From Fidelibacterota bacterium (GTDB taxonomy: Bacteria > Fidelibacterota > UBA8477 > JABMPR01), in assembly GCA_018650445.1 (NCBI GenBank), contig JABIFX010000104.1:41041-105040 (forward strand): a DNA stretch of 64,000 nucleotides, in the 5' to 3' direction. The translations under genes were made by a program, and so were the position numbers. Shown here piece after piece: positions 41,772 through 50,675 of this stretch (positions within the stretch are counted from its first letter, which is position 1; each line of letters starts with the position of its first letter). Below the pieces are notes generated by a model. It saw nothing but the letters and a program-made list of their open reading frames with translations. It did no database searches and was not told where the DNA came from.

Positions 41772-44021
41772 TTACCTCAGAGTAACACTCACATTCAGTA
41801 CCAGCTGGAACTGATCAAAATAAGTGATAATATAGCCCCGATCATTGACCAATAGTGATTCCTGGGTCTCCGTAAAATTAAAGATATTCTTGGCTGACAT
41901 GGTTGTCGTTAAAAGCGCATGGTCCCAATCAAAACTTGAGGCCACAGAAAGATCCAGATTACTCTTTGGTTCCTCATAAAGTCCATCATCAGACAGATAT
42001 ACTGTGGGTCCATCCAGCCAATAACTACCACTATAAGTTAGCTTGCCCCGGGTAAGGGTCACGCCTGCAGTATGACGGTAGCTGGGCTTTCCGAAAAAGA
42101 CCACAGGATCGCTCAAGTCCAGAAAGATGGATCCAAAGGAGAGGTGGCCTCTTTTAGAGAGTAGAAAAAATTTGCCAGAAACCTCTAGTCCAGTAATGGT
42201 GGCAGCCAGAGTATTATAGGGAATGGGGGGTTGTCCTGGTGATGATTTATAACTGAGTTTATTTACATAGCCATTGTCAAAATAGCTTAAACTACCTTCA
42301 ATATGGGTAAAAGGCATTCCTGGACGCATTTGAAAATTGAAATCGATACCAAGGTCTACCGTATTTACAGATTCTCTCAAGAGAGGTAGATCTTCGTAGA
42401 TTAAAACGGTAGTTGCCTGACGAAAATATTGATCCTGTAGGGTTGGCAGCCTAAAATTGTTACCTAGAGACATATAGGATGAATAGGCCAATTTTTTTAT
42501 CCTGCCATCCAGACGTAGCCCCATTCGTTTTGATACCATATAATGATCATCAAAAACATCTTCAATGTTCGTGTCAACGCGATAAGGTACCGTTTCTCCT
42601 GCGTGATAATATTTACGTTCGTCATCATAGTGATAGGCTGTATTGACATCGTCATAACGTAATCCCAACTCAAAACCCAATAAATCTATGCTGGGTACAA
42701 CAGTCTCGATATTAAATTTGGAGATAGAGGTAATAGAGCGCGTGTCTTGACTCAATTCCAAATTCATTTCTTTGTAATATATGGGCTCAATAGCAGTAGA
42801 GGATGGTCCAGTATAATAGTCACGTCCCCCTGAAAGTTGAACCAGAGTCTCAAAATTTTCCAGTTTCATTAGTTTGGCGAGTCGCATGGAGGAGCTGTTG
42901 CCCTCAGGTGATTGTTGATAGTTGGAATTGGATGTCCCCAAGCTCCAGAAGCTCACGCCCAGGGCATCATATCTTCTGCCATAATCCATTTGCCAGTCTG
43001 ACCCCAACCATGGTAAACCCCCTGTATAGCGCATATCGAAGAAGGTATTTTTTGAATGAGTATCAAATCCATCTCCCTCTGCCTGTCGGATCTGAGCTTC
43101 CTGGCGAATCCCCTTAAAGCGTAAATTACCAGAACCTATTTCCCAGTTAATCATACCAGAACCAAAGGTCCGTTCTGTTTTAAATTCATTGAAAAATGTT
43201 TGATATTTTCTATTGCGTTGAGCGAGCTGTGTAGTGAGGGACAAAGGACCTCGAACCAAGCTTACCTGTCCTGCAGTACTCCCACTCTGTGAATTATTTA
43301 AATCGCCAGAGCCGGAGAGTGAAATCTGTGAGCGGGTAGGTGTGCGACTATAAATATTTACTACGCCCCCAAAGGCTCCAACCTCGTATGGCAGGGTAGA
43401 TGCCCCTTTTATTACTTCAATGTTGTCAACATCTTCCATATTGATGACACTGAGATCAGCGACATTTGTAAAGGAATCATTGATCTTAACCCCATCTAGA
43501 TAAACGGGTGTTTCGTTAGCATTAGAACCCCGAACGCTAATGGTCTGGGAACCATCCATCCCAGCTGAAATGACCACACTGCTTATACTGCGAGTAACTT
43601 CCTGAAAATCTTGAATGGCTCGTGTTCGTAATTCAGAGGATCCCATAGATTGACGGGCAGAGCTCACATCATAATGTGAGGGTAGACGAATAATGCTCAC
43701 ATCAACGGGTGCCAATTCAAGGGTTGCTGGCCAGAGATCAATCTGGAGGGTTCGTGAATCGTAGGCTGTTTTCTCTGTGCTGCTATACCCTATATGGTTC
43801 ACAATAACAGTAATGGGATAGTCTTGATTGGTTTCAATCAAAAAGACACCCCTCCTGTTTGTGGTAGTGCCTTCCTCAGAGTCTTTTATCAGGATATTTG
43901 CATTAGGGATAGGTTCACCACTGTGACTATCCAGAACTTTCCCTTCAATGATATTTAGGTCACTAGCATAGGCCGTCAGGCTCAGTGAAAACGATATAAA
44001 GAGTGAGAAAAATTTATGCAC
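41772..44021 (-). CDS. TonB-dependent outer-membrane receptor
   Basis: A 749-residue protein. The start is taken as GTG 44021, six bases beyond AAGGAG, giving the signal peptide MHKFFSLFISFSLSLTAYA. A carboxypeptidase-regulatory-like domain (about residues 25-105, IEGKVLDSHSGEPIPNANIL) is followed by a plug domain (about 130-235, TISVRGSNANETPVYLDGVK and GAFGGVVNIYSRTP) and a TonB-type barrel ending in FQLVLNVSVTL. It likely imports a nutrient such as a chelated metal or oligomer. It follows the SGNH hydrolase gene on the same strand after 75 bases and may be its partner, which is inference. Confidence 0.92.
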   Translation of the reverse strand: MHKFFSLFISFSLSLTAYASDLNIIEGKVLDSHSGEPIPNANILIKDSEEGTTTNRRGVFLIETNQDYPITVIVNHIGYSSTEKTAYDSRTLQIDLWPATLELAPVDVSIIRLPSHYDVSSARQSMGSSELRTRAIQDFQEVTRSISSVVISAGMDGSQTISVRGSNANETPVYLDGVKINDSFTNVADLSVINMEDVDNIEVIKGASTLPYEVGAFGGVVNIYSRTPTRSQISLSGSGDLNNSQSGSTAGQVSLVRGPLSLTTQLAQRNRKYQTFFNEFKTERTFGSGMINWEIGSGNLRFKGIRQEAQIRQAEGDGFDTHSKNTFFDMRYTGGLPWLGSDWQMDYGRRYDALGVSFWSLGTSNSNYQQSPEGNSSSMRLAKLMKLENFETLVQLSGGRDYYTGPSSTAIEPIYYKEMNLELSQDTRSITSISKFNIETVVPSIDLLGFELGLRYDDVNTAYHYDDERKYYHAGETVPYRVDTNIEDVFDDHYMVSKRMGLRLDGRIKKLAYSSYMSLGNNFRLPTLQDQYFRQATTVLIYEDLPLLRESVNTVDLGIDFNFQMRPGMPFTHIEGSLSYFDNGYVNKLSYKSSPGQPPIPYNTLAATITGLEVSGKFFLLSKRGHLSFGSIFLDLSDPVVFFGKPSYRHTAGVTLTRGKLTYSGSYWLDGPTVYLSDDGLYEEPKSNLDLSVASSFDWDHALLTTTMSAKNIFNFTETQESLLVNDRGYIITYFDQFQLVLNVSVTLR

Positions 44022-44095
44022 CAGCATCTCCTTTGTAAGAGGACGAATATACATCACAGGGATAGCATTGGGATGTATATTTCGGTGATATGGTA

Positions 44096-44776
44096 TTAAT
44101 CAATTGTCGAAAGGAATGGCTTGATCTTTCTGGCCATGACATCGTATCCCGCCTGGTTTGGATGCAGACCATCCCGAGTTAGGTCAGGATTCAAATATTG
44201 CATATCCCCCAGGAAGTAGGGATACAGATTGATAAAGTTTAGGTCTATTTCTAGAGCTAGTCGTGCCAGAAACCCATTTAATCTTTTGATCTGATCAGGT
44301 GGACAATTTTTCCAGCGAGCTGAGGTGGGTAGGATTGAAAGTAGATATATCTCGGTTTTTGGCAAGCTTGTCGCCAGGGTATCCACGAGACTGACAAACA
44401 TGGCTTTCAGGTATTCATCATTTCGCTGATCACCAATATCATTGATGCCAATCATGAGGAAGAGCTTTTTGGGTTTTAAGCTCAAAGCTGAATTTTCTAG
44501 ACGCTCCATGATTCCATCCATGTGATCAGCAATAATCCCCCGGTTTACGATCCTATACTCGGGAAAATAATGGTCCAGATCAAAGCCCTCTGTGATTGAG
44601 TTTCCTAAAAAGACAATGTCGACTTGATCCATGCTGTCCATTTCAGCATTGAACTGCTGGTTCCTGCTATGCCAATGCTCTGTTCGTTCACGTGCCTGGG
44701 CGAACAGTGAATTGAAGCTGACCAGCAAGCAGAGGAAAATTATTAAGAGTTTTTTACTTTCAGACACAAGGGACAA
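44096..44776 (-). CDS. SGNH/GDSL hydrolase, exported
   Basis: A 226-residue esterase-type protein with a signal peptide (KLLIIFLCLLVSFNSLFA). Block I is VFLGNSITEG with the catalytic Ser. Block III is LMIGINDIG. Block V is DGLHPNQAGYDVMA with the catalytic Asp and His. Such enzymes deacylate carbohydrates, lipids or peptidoglycan. Its ATG lies inside the 3' end of the RseC-like gene (17-base overlap), so it is translated with the rnf operon, although no functional link is evident. Confidence 0.9.
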   Translation of the reverse strand: MSLVSESKKLLIIFLCLLVSFNSLFAQARERTEHWHSRNQQFNAEMDSMDQVDIVFLGNSITEGFDLDHYFPEYRIVNRGIIADHMDGIMERLENSALSLKPKKLFLMIGINDIGDQRNDEYLKAMFVSLVDTLATSLPKTEIYLLSILPTSARWKNCPPDQIKRLNGFLARLALEIDLNFINLYPYFLGDMQYLNPDLTRDGLHPNQAGYDVMARKIKPFLSTID

Positions 44777-45194
44777 TCCTCAGATATTTTTCAGGGATAA
44801 TATCCACAATTCTTTGAACAAGATGTCGGGCTGCAAAAAAGCTAAACCCCAGCCCCACGCAGGCCAATAGAAAGGCAGATAACTCGCGCGGTAATATATC
44901 CTGAAAAGGCATCACATAACCCAAAAACAAGCCTATGAGGAAAGTGGCCATGGGAAGACCAAACTGAATAAGCGCGAGATGCAGTTCCAGATTTGAAAGT
45001 TCCACAACTTGCACTTTTTGACCCAGTTGAAATTCACCCGCTTGGGGGAGTGTCAATAATCGTTCGGATTGCTTGCCAGGTGCACACACCACCTTCAATC
45101 CACAGGTTTCACAGGCGTCTCCTGTGGTAAATAGGATAGTAACCTCTGAGCCGTCACTCGATTGGATGAAACCGGTTTCGCCATTATAAAGCAT
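44760..45194 (-). CDS. RseC/MucC family protein
   Basis: A 144-residue protein with two central transmembrane helices (about residues 75-95 and 103-123) and an N-terminal domain holding CETCGLKVVCAPGK, the cysteine pattern of RseC/MucC. RseC-like proteins accompany Rnf complexes and have been linked to reduction of SoxR and to sigma-E control. The gene begins one base before the end of rnfB, so it is coupled to the complex. A role in assembly or reduction of the Rnf complex is plausible. Confidence 0.88.
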   Translation of the reverse strand: MLYNGETGFIQSSDGSEVTILFTTGDACETCGLKVVCAPGKQSERLLTLPQAGEFQLGQKVQVVELSNLELHLALIQFGLPMATFLIGLFLGYVMPFQDILPRELSAFLLACVGLGFSFFAARHLVQRIVDIIPEKYLRIVPCV

Positions 45195-46063
45195 CAGGCG
45201 CTGAGAACCTCTTTGCTTACTACCACGACAGAGTGCTTATCGATATTTTTAGCAGGAGTAGATTCCATCAGAACAATGGCCTGGGTGGGACACTTCGCCG
45301 TTGGTAACTCATGGCTGCGACCATACTTATTGTAATCGATCCGAGCCAGATTGTTTTCCATGGTCATTTGACCTTCTTCAACCCCTCTTACACATAAAGA
45401 GCAGCCAACACAGGCTTTAATGCAAACTTTACGGGAATCCTTAGGGCTGTCTTCATTGCGACAGGCGACAAACACTGTATCATGCACAGAATGCATTTCG
45501 ATGATATTTCTGGGGCACGCCTCTTCACAATTACCACAACCAGTGCACTTGTCCTCATTGATAACAGGTAATCCATTTTCGCTCATATGCATGGCATCAA
45601 AGGGACAGGCATCAACACATTCACCATATCCGAGACAACCATACAGGCAGAGTTTGTCACCACCACCGGTGATGTGCGCTGCCGTGCATTTCTCAATACC
45701 CAGATATACACCTTTTTGGGCACTTTCATAATTCCCACCCTGACAGAGTACGCGGGCAACGATCTTTTCACCCTTGAGAGCTCTCAAGCCCATGATATCA
45801 GCGATAGATTCCCGAACATCATCATTACAAACAGGGCAGCCGTTCAGCTCCACTCGACCCAACACCAGACTTTCTGCATAATTACCACAGCCAGGTAATC
45901 CACAGCCACCACAGTTGGCACCTGGCAGATTATCGAGAATCATGGCAATGCGTGGATCTTCCTCCACATAAAATTTCTTATTGGCTACTGCCAGACCGGC
46001 AGCAAACAATGCCCCCATACCGCCCATACTCAACATTGATATTCCGAGTGATGCTAGATCCAT
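45194..46063 (-). CDS. rnfB: Rnf electron transport complex subunit B
   Basis: A 289-residue ferredoxin-like subunit with an N-terminal membrane anchor (about residues 5-25), the Fe-S motif CGGCGLPGCGNY with the later GCPV, then 4Fe-4S motifs CLYGCLGYGECVDACPFDAM, CTGCGNCEEACPRNI and CIKACVGCSLCVRG. RnfB takes electrons from reduced ferredoxin at the cytoplasmic face. It is the last structural gene of the rnfCDGEAB order. The extra clusters match the longer RnfB of FCB bacteria and clostridia. Confidence 0.96.
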   Translation of the reverse strand: MDLASLGISMLSMGGMGALFAAGLAVANKKFYVEEDPRIAMILDNLPGANCGGCGLPGCGNYAESLVLGRVELNGCPVCNDDVRESIADIMGLRALKGEKIVARVLCQGGNYESAQKGVYLGIEKCTAAHITGGGDKLCLYGCLGYGECVDACPFDAMHMSENGLPVINEDKCTGCGNCEEACPRNIIEMHSVHDTVFVACRNEDSPKDSRKVCIKACVGCSLCVRGVEEGQMTMENNLARIDYNKYGRSHELPTAKCPTQAIVLMESTPAKNIDKHSVVVVSKEVLSA

Positions 46064-46088
46064 TATACAAATATCCTTATCTCATTTT

Positions 46089-46661
46089 CTATATCATTCC
46101 TGCAAAACCCATGAAAGCCAGAGCCAGCCCGCCAGCGACGATCATGGTGATGGCAGCCCCCTGAAAATATTTTGGAACCGGAGCCAATTCGAGCTCTTCT
46201 CTAATACCTGCCATAATGATCAGTGCCAGTGTAAATCCAGCACCTGCACCCAGACCAAAGACCACACTTTCCATAAAGGAATAATCCCGTAGAACTGAGA
46301 AGAGTGCCAGACCCAGAATGGCGCAATTGGTGGTAATCAGTGGCAGGAAAATACCAAGGGTGTCGTATAAAGGCTTACTTACCTTTCTGATAAACATTTC
46401 CACCAACTGTACCAGAGAGGCAATAACCAGGATGAAGCTGACATACTGAAGTATAACCACATCAAATGGGACCAGGATGAGATGATAGATCAACCAGGTT
46501 ACCACCGCAGTGATCAACATGACAAAGGTAACAGCCATGCCCATGGAAACGGCAGATGAAACTCGCTTTGAAACGCCTACAAAGGGACAAATCCCAAGGA
46601 AGTAGGAGAGGACAAAATTATTGACAATGGCAGCTGAAAAAAAGATGAGAAAATAGCTCAT
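46089..46661 (-). CDS. rnfA: Rnf complex subunit A
   Basis: A 190-residue integral membrane protein with six predicted helices. The signature N-terminus is IVNNFVLSYFLGICPFVGVS, and LPLITTNCAILG is the second conserved cysteine segment; these cysteines hold the membrane iron centre shared with RnfE. It starts 3 bases inside rnfE. Its role is transmembrane electron transfer coupled to ion movement. Confidence 0.97.
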   Translation of the reverse strand: MSYFLIFFSAAIVNNFVLSYFLGICPFVGVSKRVSSAVSMGMAVTFVMLITAVVTWLIYHLILVPFDVVILQYVSFILVIASLVQLVEMFIRKVSKPLYDTLGIFLPLITTNCAILGLALFSVLRDYSFMESVVFGLGAGAGFTLALIIMAGIREELELAPVPKYFQGAAITMIVAGGLALAFMGFAGMI

Positions 46662-47287
46662 GAGACAGCCCTCCTTTCCTTAGCTCGAGAGGGGTCATTG
46701 TACCAATTGGCCAGAGCAATAAGAATACCCAGGGTAAGAAAGGCACCGGGTGGTAAAATCATCACCATCCACGGTGTAAACCAATCGCCTAAAATGGCGA
46801 AACCAAATATGCTTCCAGATCCCAGGATTTCGCGGATTATTCCCAGGACAACCAGGACAAAAATAAATCCTATACCCATTCCCAGGCTATCCAGTAGTGA
46901 ACGACCAATTCCGTTTCGAGAGGAAAAAGCCTCTTGACGCCCCAGGATCAGGCAATTCACCACGATGAGCGGGATGTAGGGTCCCAGAGAGGCCGATATG
47001 GAAGGAAAATAAGCTGCCAGAAACCGATCAGCGACGGTGACAAATGTAGCAATTATTACGATGTAGCCAGCAATACGGACTTGATGCGGTATCAAATTTC
47101 TAAGAGCGGAGATCATAAGGCTTGAACTCAAGAGAACAAAAGTAGTTGCCAGCCCCATGGCCAATCCATTGTTGGCAGCATTGGTTACAGCCAGGGTAGG
47201 ACATAAACCCAACAAACTGGCCATAACTGGATTTTCTTTCCAGATACCTTTGATAAATTCAGTCTTTAATGATAGGGTAGAGCTCAT
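46658..47287 (-). CDS. rnfE: Rnf complex subunit E
   Basis: A 209-residue membrane protein homologous to RnfA and NqrD, with GIWKENPVMASLLGLCPTLAVT at the N-terminus and PLIVVNCLILGRQEAF as the second cysteine motif. It has six helices. It overlaps rnfG by four bases. With RnfA it forms the membrane core around an iron site. Confidence 0.97.
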   Translation of the reverse strand: MSSTLSLKTEFIKGIWKENPVMASLLGLCPTLAVTNAANNGLAMGLATTFVLLSSSLMISALRNLIPHQVRIAGYIVIIATFVTVADRFLAAYFPSISASLGPYIPLIVVNCLILGRQEAFSSRNGIGRSLLDSLGMGIGFIFVLVVLGIIREILGSGSIFGFAILGDWFTPWMVMILPPGAFLTLGILIALANWYNDPSRAKERRAVS

Positions 47288-47892
47288 GATTCAGGCCCTC
47301 CTCTGGATGTCCAAACGGTTTTAATGTTGGCGATTTGATTGTTGAGTATGTCGGTTACTGCTTTGGATGAGATCGTTGCTCCGGTGATTCCCTGGACTTC
47401 ATTGTTCTGTGTTGGTTTGGCATTCTTAACAACCACCAATTCTGGTGATACATGCACACCTCTGAACTGTGCCGGAAACCAGTAGGGGTCCTTTTTATTG
47501 GAAGGATCTACGACGATCTTGGTCCCCAAACCCGGTGTTTCAATCTGTTCGAGTACTTTGATACCAGTGAGTTGTGTCATCTCAGGGGAAAGTCCCACCA
47601 TGATCCGCAATTCTCCCTGAAATCCGCTCCCCATGGCCATAAAGGCGACTCCAACAGGCTGGTCAGAACTATCACGAGTTGCTATATAGATAGTTCCAAA
47701 TTCGGTTTCCTCACTTGAATAAGTATCGTGAGCAGGCAGAACATCTCCAATGGCCGCCTTGAGGGCTTCCTGGCGGTGAAAAGCTATCTTGGGTTTAGTG
47801 ATGGTATCCCAGCCAGCCAAAATTCCACCAGATAGAACCGTAATCAGCGTCAGCACCAGAATCATGCGTGTGGATAAGCTCATTTTACTCAT
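47284..47892 (-). CDS. rnfG: Rnf complex subunit G
   Basis: A 202-residue flavoprotein with one N-terminal transmembrane helix (MILVLTLITVLSGGILAGW) and a periplasmic FMN_bind domain. The covalent flavin site is GITGATISSKAV, where the Thr of TGAT binds FMN by a phosphoester bond. It overlaps rnfD and rnfE by four bases each, so the whole operon is translationally coupled. Confidence 0.96.
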   Translation of the reverse strand: MSKMSLSTRMILVLTLITVLSGGILAGWDTITKPKIAFHRQEALKAAIGDVLPAHDTYSSEETEFGTIYIATRDSSDQPVGVAFMAMGSGFQGELRIMVGLSPEMTQLTGIKVLEQIETPGLGTKIVVDPSNKKDPYWFPAQFRGVHVSPELVVVKNAKPTQNNEVQGITGATISSKAVTDILNNQIANIKTVWTSRGGPES

Positions 47893-48947
47893 GCGCGGAC
47901 CTCCCCGAAAAATTTGGGTCGGGTATAACGGTTTATAAGTGGGGTGAAAGCGTTCATGAGTAGAATAGAGTACATGACTCCTTCAGGCAGTCCACCAAAG
48001 AGCCGAATAATTACCAGAATGAAACCGGCTCCAGCTCCAAAAATCCAGGCACCCCGAGCCGTAACAGGGCAGGTCACCATATCGGTTGCCATAAAGAAGG
48101 CTCCCAGCATGAGCCCACCGCTAAAAAGTTGAAAAACAGGTGAAGGGTAGGATTCAGGAGAAATCAACCAGAATGCGCCACTGACAAGGAAGGTTGACAT
48201 AAGAAAACTGAGAGGAATTCGCCAGTCCGCATATTTTCTGATCAGCAGATAAATACCACCGATTGCTATGGCGATGGCAGAAGTCTCACCAAGAGACCCA
48301 CTGATGTTTCCAGTGATCAATCCAGACAATTCGCTTGTTACGCCTTCAAACTTAAAAAGACCCAGAGGCGTGGCTGCAGTGACACCATCTACTTCAACAT
48401 AGCGGGCAGTCAGCGGCCAGGTCCAGGTCGTCATGGGAACTGGAAAGCTAGCTTGTAAAAAGGCTCTGCCCAATAAAGCCGGGTTGAAAATATTGTAGCC
48501 TAATCCACCAAAGAAATGTTTACCGACGACAATGGCGAAAACAGAACCTAGAGCTGTGCCATCCAGCGAAAATGATGGGGGTAGTGTCAGAGCAAGTAGC
48601 AGACCGGTTATAAGAGCTGATCCATCAGGAATAGTAAATGATTCGCCCTTAACTCTGTTGACCAGCATCTCAGCAATCAGGGCTGAGGATACACTGGTGA
48701 GGATGATACCCACGGCAGCCCACTGGAAATACACCAGGGCTAATACGGTGGCTGGGACAAGTGCTGCGATAACATTCCACATAATTCTCGGAACCGTGTC
48801 CCTTGTATGAAAATGTGGCGACGAGGCCAGGATCAGTGGCGTCTCGGGTTTATATAGCTTTGCCCTTGGTTCCTTTTTAGGCTTCACCGGTTTTTTAGGT
48901 GTCTCGGGCTGTTCAGGCAGGGCTTGAGATAGATTTTCTTCAGTCAT
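47889..48947 (-). CDS. rnfD: Rnf complex subunit D
   Basis: A 352-residue membrane protein of the NqrB/RnfD family, with a Lys/Pro-rich N-terminal extension (about residues 1-40) before the first helix. The flavin attachment motif is VDGVTAATPLG. Further motifs are LSLDGTALGSVFAIVVGKHFFGGLGYNIFNPAL and MATDMVTCPVTARG. It carries covalent FMN and is thought to be part of the ion path. Confidence 0.96.
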   Translation of the reverse strand: MTEENLSQALPEQPETPKKPVKPKKEPRAKLYKPETPLILASSPHFHTRDTVPRIMWNVIAALVPATVLALVYFQWAAVGIILTSVSSALIAEMLVNRVKGESFTIPDGSALITGLLLALTLPPSFSLDGTALGSVFAIVVGKHFFGGLGYNIFNPALLGRAFLQASFPVPMTTWTWPLTARYVEVDGVTAATPLGLFKFEGVTSELSGLITGNISGSLGETSAIAIAIGGIYLLIRKYADWRIPLSFLMSTFLVSGAFWLISPESYPSPVFQLFSGGLMLGAFFMATDMVTCPVTARGAWIFGAGAGFILVIIRLFGGLPEGVMYSILLMNAFTPLINRYTRPKFFGEVRA

Positions 48948-48957
48948 GGGAACTCCG

Positions 48958-50307
48958 CTAGACCTGGGCTTTTAATTGTTGTTCTGTGGATTTGACTTTC
49001 CCGACACGAATCCATTGGACCAGTGGAATTCCAGAAGGGCAGACAAAGGCACAGGAACCACATTCGATGCAGTTAAAAATGCCCCACTCCTTGCAATCTT
49101 CATATTTACCTGTTTCTGTCAGTCGAGAGAGACGTGTAGGCACCAGATTCATGGGACAGACACTCACGCATGTTCCGCACTGGATACAAGGATAGTGACG
49201 GGTGTTTTTAAGTTGGGATGACTGCATACAGACAATCCCGGAAGTCGCTTTCAGGGTGGGTACCTGAAGATCGTATTGAACCAGACCCATCATAGGGCCA
49301 CCCATAAATACCTGAGAGGTTTCGTCCTTTAGGCCACCACCGGCATCGACACAAACTTGAAAGGGGGTACCAATACGAGATGTAAAATTACCAGGTGATT
49401 GTATCGCGTCCCCAGTCACAGTCAACATACGTTGAATTAATGGTTTGCCATCTACGACGGCTTCGTAAACGGCCAGGGCTGTAGCAACATTATTCACGAC
49501 GACACCCACATCCATGGGGAGCCCGCCAGCAGGTACTTTGCGACCCAGGGCTGCATCAATAAGCATTTTTTCCGCACCCTGTGGGTATTTGACCTTCAGA
49601 GGTTGAATTTTAAAACTGAGTTTGAGTGCTTTTACCCGGGCTTCCATAGTGGCGATGGCATCTGCTTTATTGGATTCGATACCGACAATACCCTGCTTGA
49701 TTCCTAACATCCTCATCATGATGGCCATGCCCTTGAGGATACGATCAGTATCTTCCAGCATATTGCGGTGGTCACAGGTAAGGAAGGGTTCGCACTCGCA
49801 GCCATTAAGAATGAAGTGATCAATGGGTTTGTCAGCTGGTGGAGACATTTTCACATGGGTTGGAAATGCTGCGCCCCCCAGACCCACAATACCAGCCTCG
49901 CGAACCAGTTTCCCCAGATCTTCTTTTGGGGTAGTCTCCCAGTTTTCAGGAGTACTTAATAATTCCCAGTCATCTTCTTCACCGTCTCGCCTGATGTGTA
50001 TCATGGGTACCTTGGCACCAAGAGGGTGGGGAAATGATGCCACAGCAACCACGGTTCCAGTAATGGATGCGTGGATGGGGCTGGAAACAAAGGCCGAAGA
50101 ATCAGCAATCTTTTGTCCGGTTTTTACCGTATCACCCTTTTCCACCAGGGCCTCGCAAGGGGCACCGATATGCTGCTGGAGGGGAATAAACACCTCATCT
50201 GGAAGCGGCATACTCTGGGCTGGTATGTGACAGGTTAGATTTTTGTATTCATCGGGGTGAACCCCGCGACGAAAAGTACTTATATGCAGCTGGGATGATT
50301 CAGACAT
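48958..50307 (-). CDS. rnfC: Rnf complex subunit C
   Basis: A 449-residue peripheral subunit. It has an N-terminal barrel-sandwich region (PHPLGAKVPMIHI), a flavin/NADH domain with GIVGLGGAAFPTHVK near residue 150, an SLBB region and two 4Fe-4S motifs, CIQCGTCVSVCP and CIECGSCAFVCPSGIPLVQWI. It exchanges electrons with NAD(H). It is the first gene of the operon and has no close upstream partner on the strand. Together the complex couples ferredoxin and NAD to a Na+ or H+ gradient. Confidence 0.97.
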   Translation of the reverse strand: MSESSQLHISTFRRGVHPDEYKNLTCHIPAQSMPLPDEVFIPLQQHIGAPCEALVEKGDTVKTGQKIADSSAFVSSPIHASITGTVVAVASFPHPLGAKVPMIHIRRDGEEDDWELLSTPENWETTPKEDLGKLVREAGIVGLGGAAFPTHVKMSPPADKPIDHFILNGCECEPFLTCDHRNMLEDTDRILKGMAIMMRMLGIKQGIVGIESNKADAIATMEARVKALKLSFKIQPLKVKYPQGAEKMLIDAALGRKVPAGGLPMDVGVVVNNVATALAVYEAVVDGKPLIQRMLTVTGDAIQSPGNFTSRIGTPFQVCVDAGGGLKDETSQVFMGGPMMGLVQYDLQVPTLKATSGIVCMQSSQLKNTRHYPCIQCGTCVSVCPMNLVPTRLSRLTETGKYEDCKEWGIFNCIECGSCAFVCPSGIPLVQWIRVGKVKSTEQQLKAQV

Positions 50308-50675
50308 ATGTGGATTGTCTCCTCAGGGATATTTTAGGGCTCACCAGCCAGAAAATTGAATTGGATAAGCGGTTACATTCCATGCTTGAATGCAATGGCA
50401 AAAATAAGACCAGTAGAGGCAATTTTGCCAATCTCAGTCTATAAAAATGAATTTTAGTAAAATACTGTTCCTATTAAGGTATAAGGGTAGTTAGTGCGAG
50501 AATTATTAGTTGCGTAAAGCAGACATGATTGTCTGGGTTTTGGCAGAGGAACGGGTACCTGATGTCGTCATCCTGAAACTCTCGAAGGAGGCAGTATCAT
50601 CGCCTGCCCTTACCCCTCGAGAACACTTCGACGAGTTCAGTAGAACACCCCAGGGAGACAGGGGGAGAATTTAAT
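50308..50675. other. Intergenic region upstream of rnfC with a repeat
   Basis: This 368-base gap should hold the rnf promoter on the minus strand; no clear -35/-10 pair was recognised. The palindromic repeat at 50573-50640 lies near the 3' end of the DUF4139 gene. No coding frame is convincing. Confidence 0.45.
50573..50640. repeat. Family-2 palindromic repeat
   Basis: CTGAAACTCTCGAAG near 50573 and CTTCGACGAGTTCAG at 50626-50640 are imperfect inverted arms. The CTTCGAC and TCGAAG words link it to the modules at 35089-35224. Confidence 0.45.

Noticed and set aside
49823..50230. Plus-strand 135-codon frame inside rnfC
   Set aside because: RnfC on the minus strand explains the sequence.
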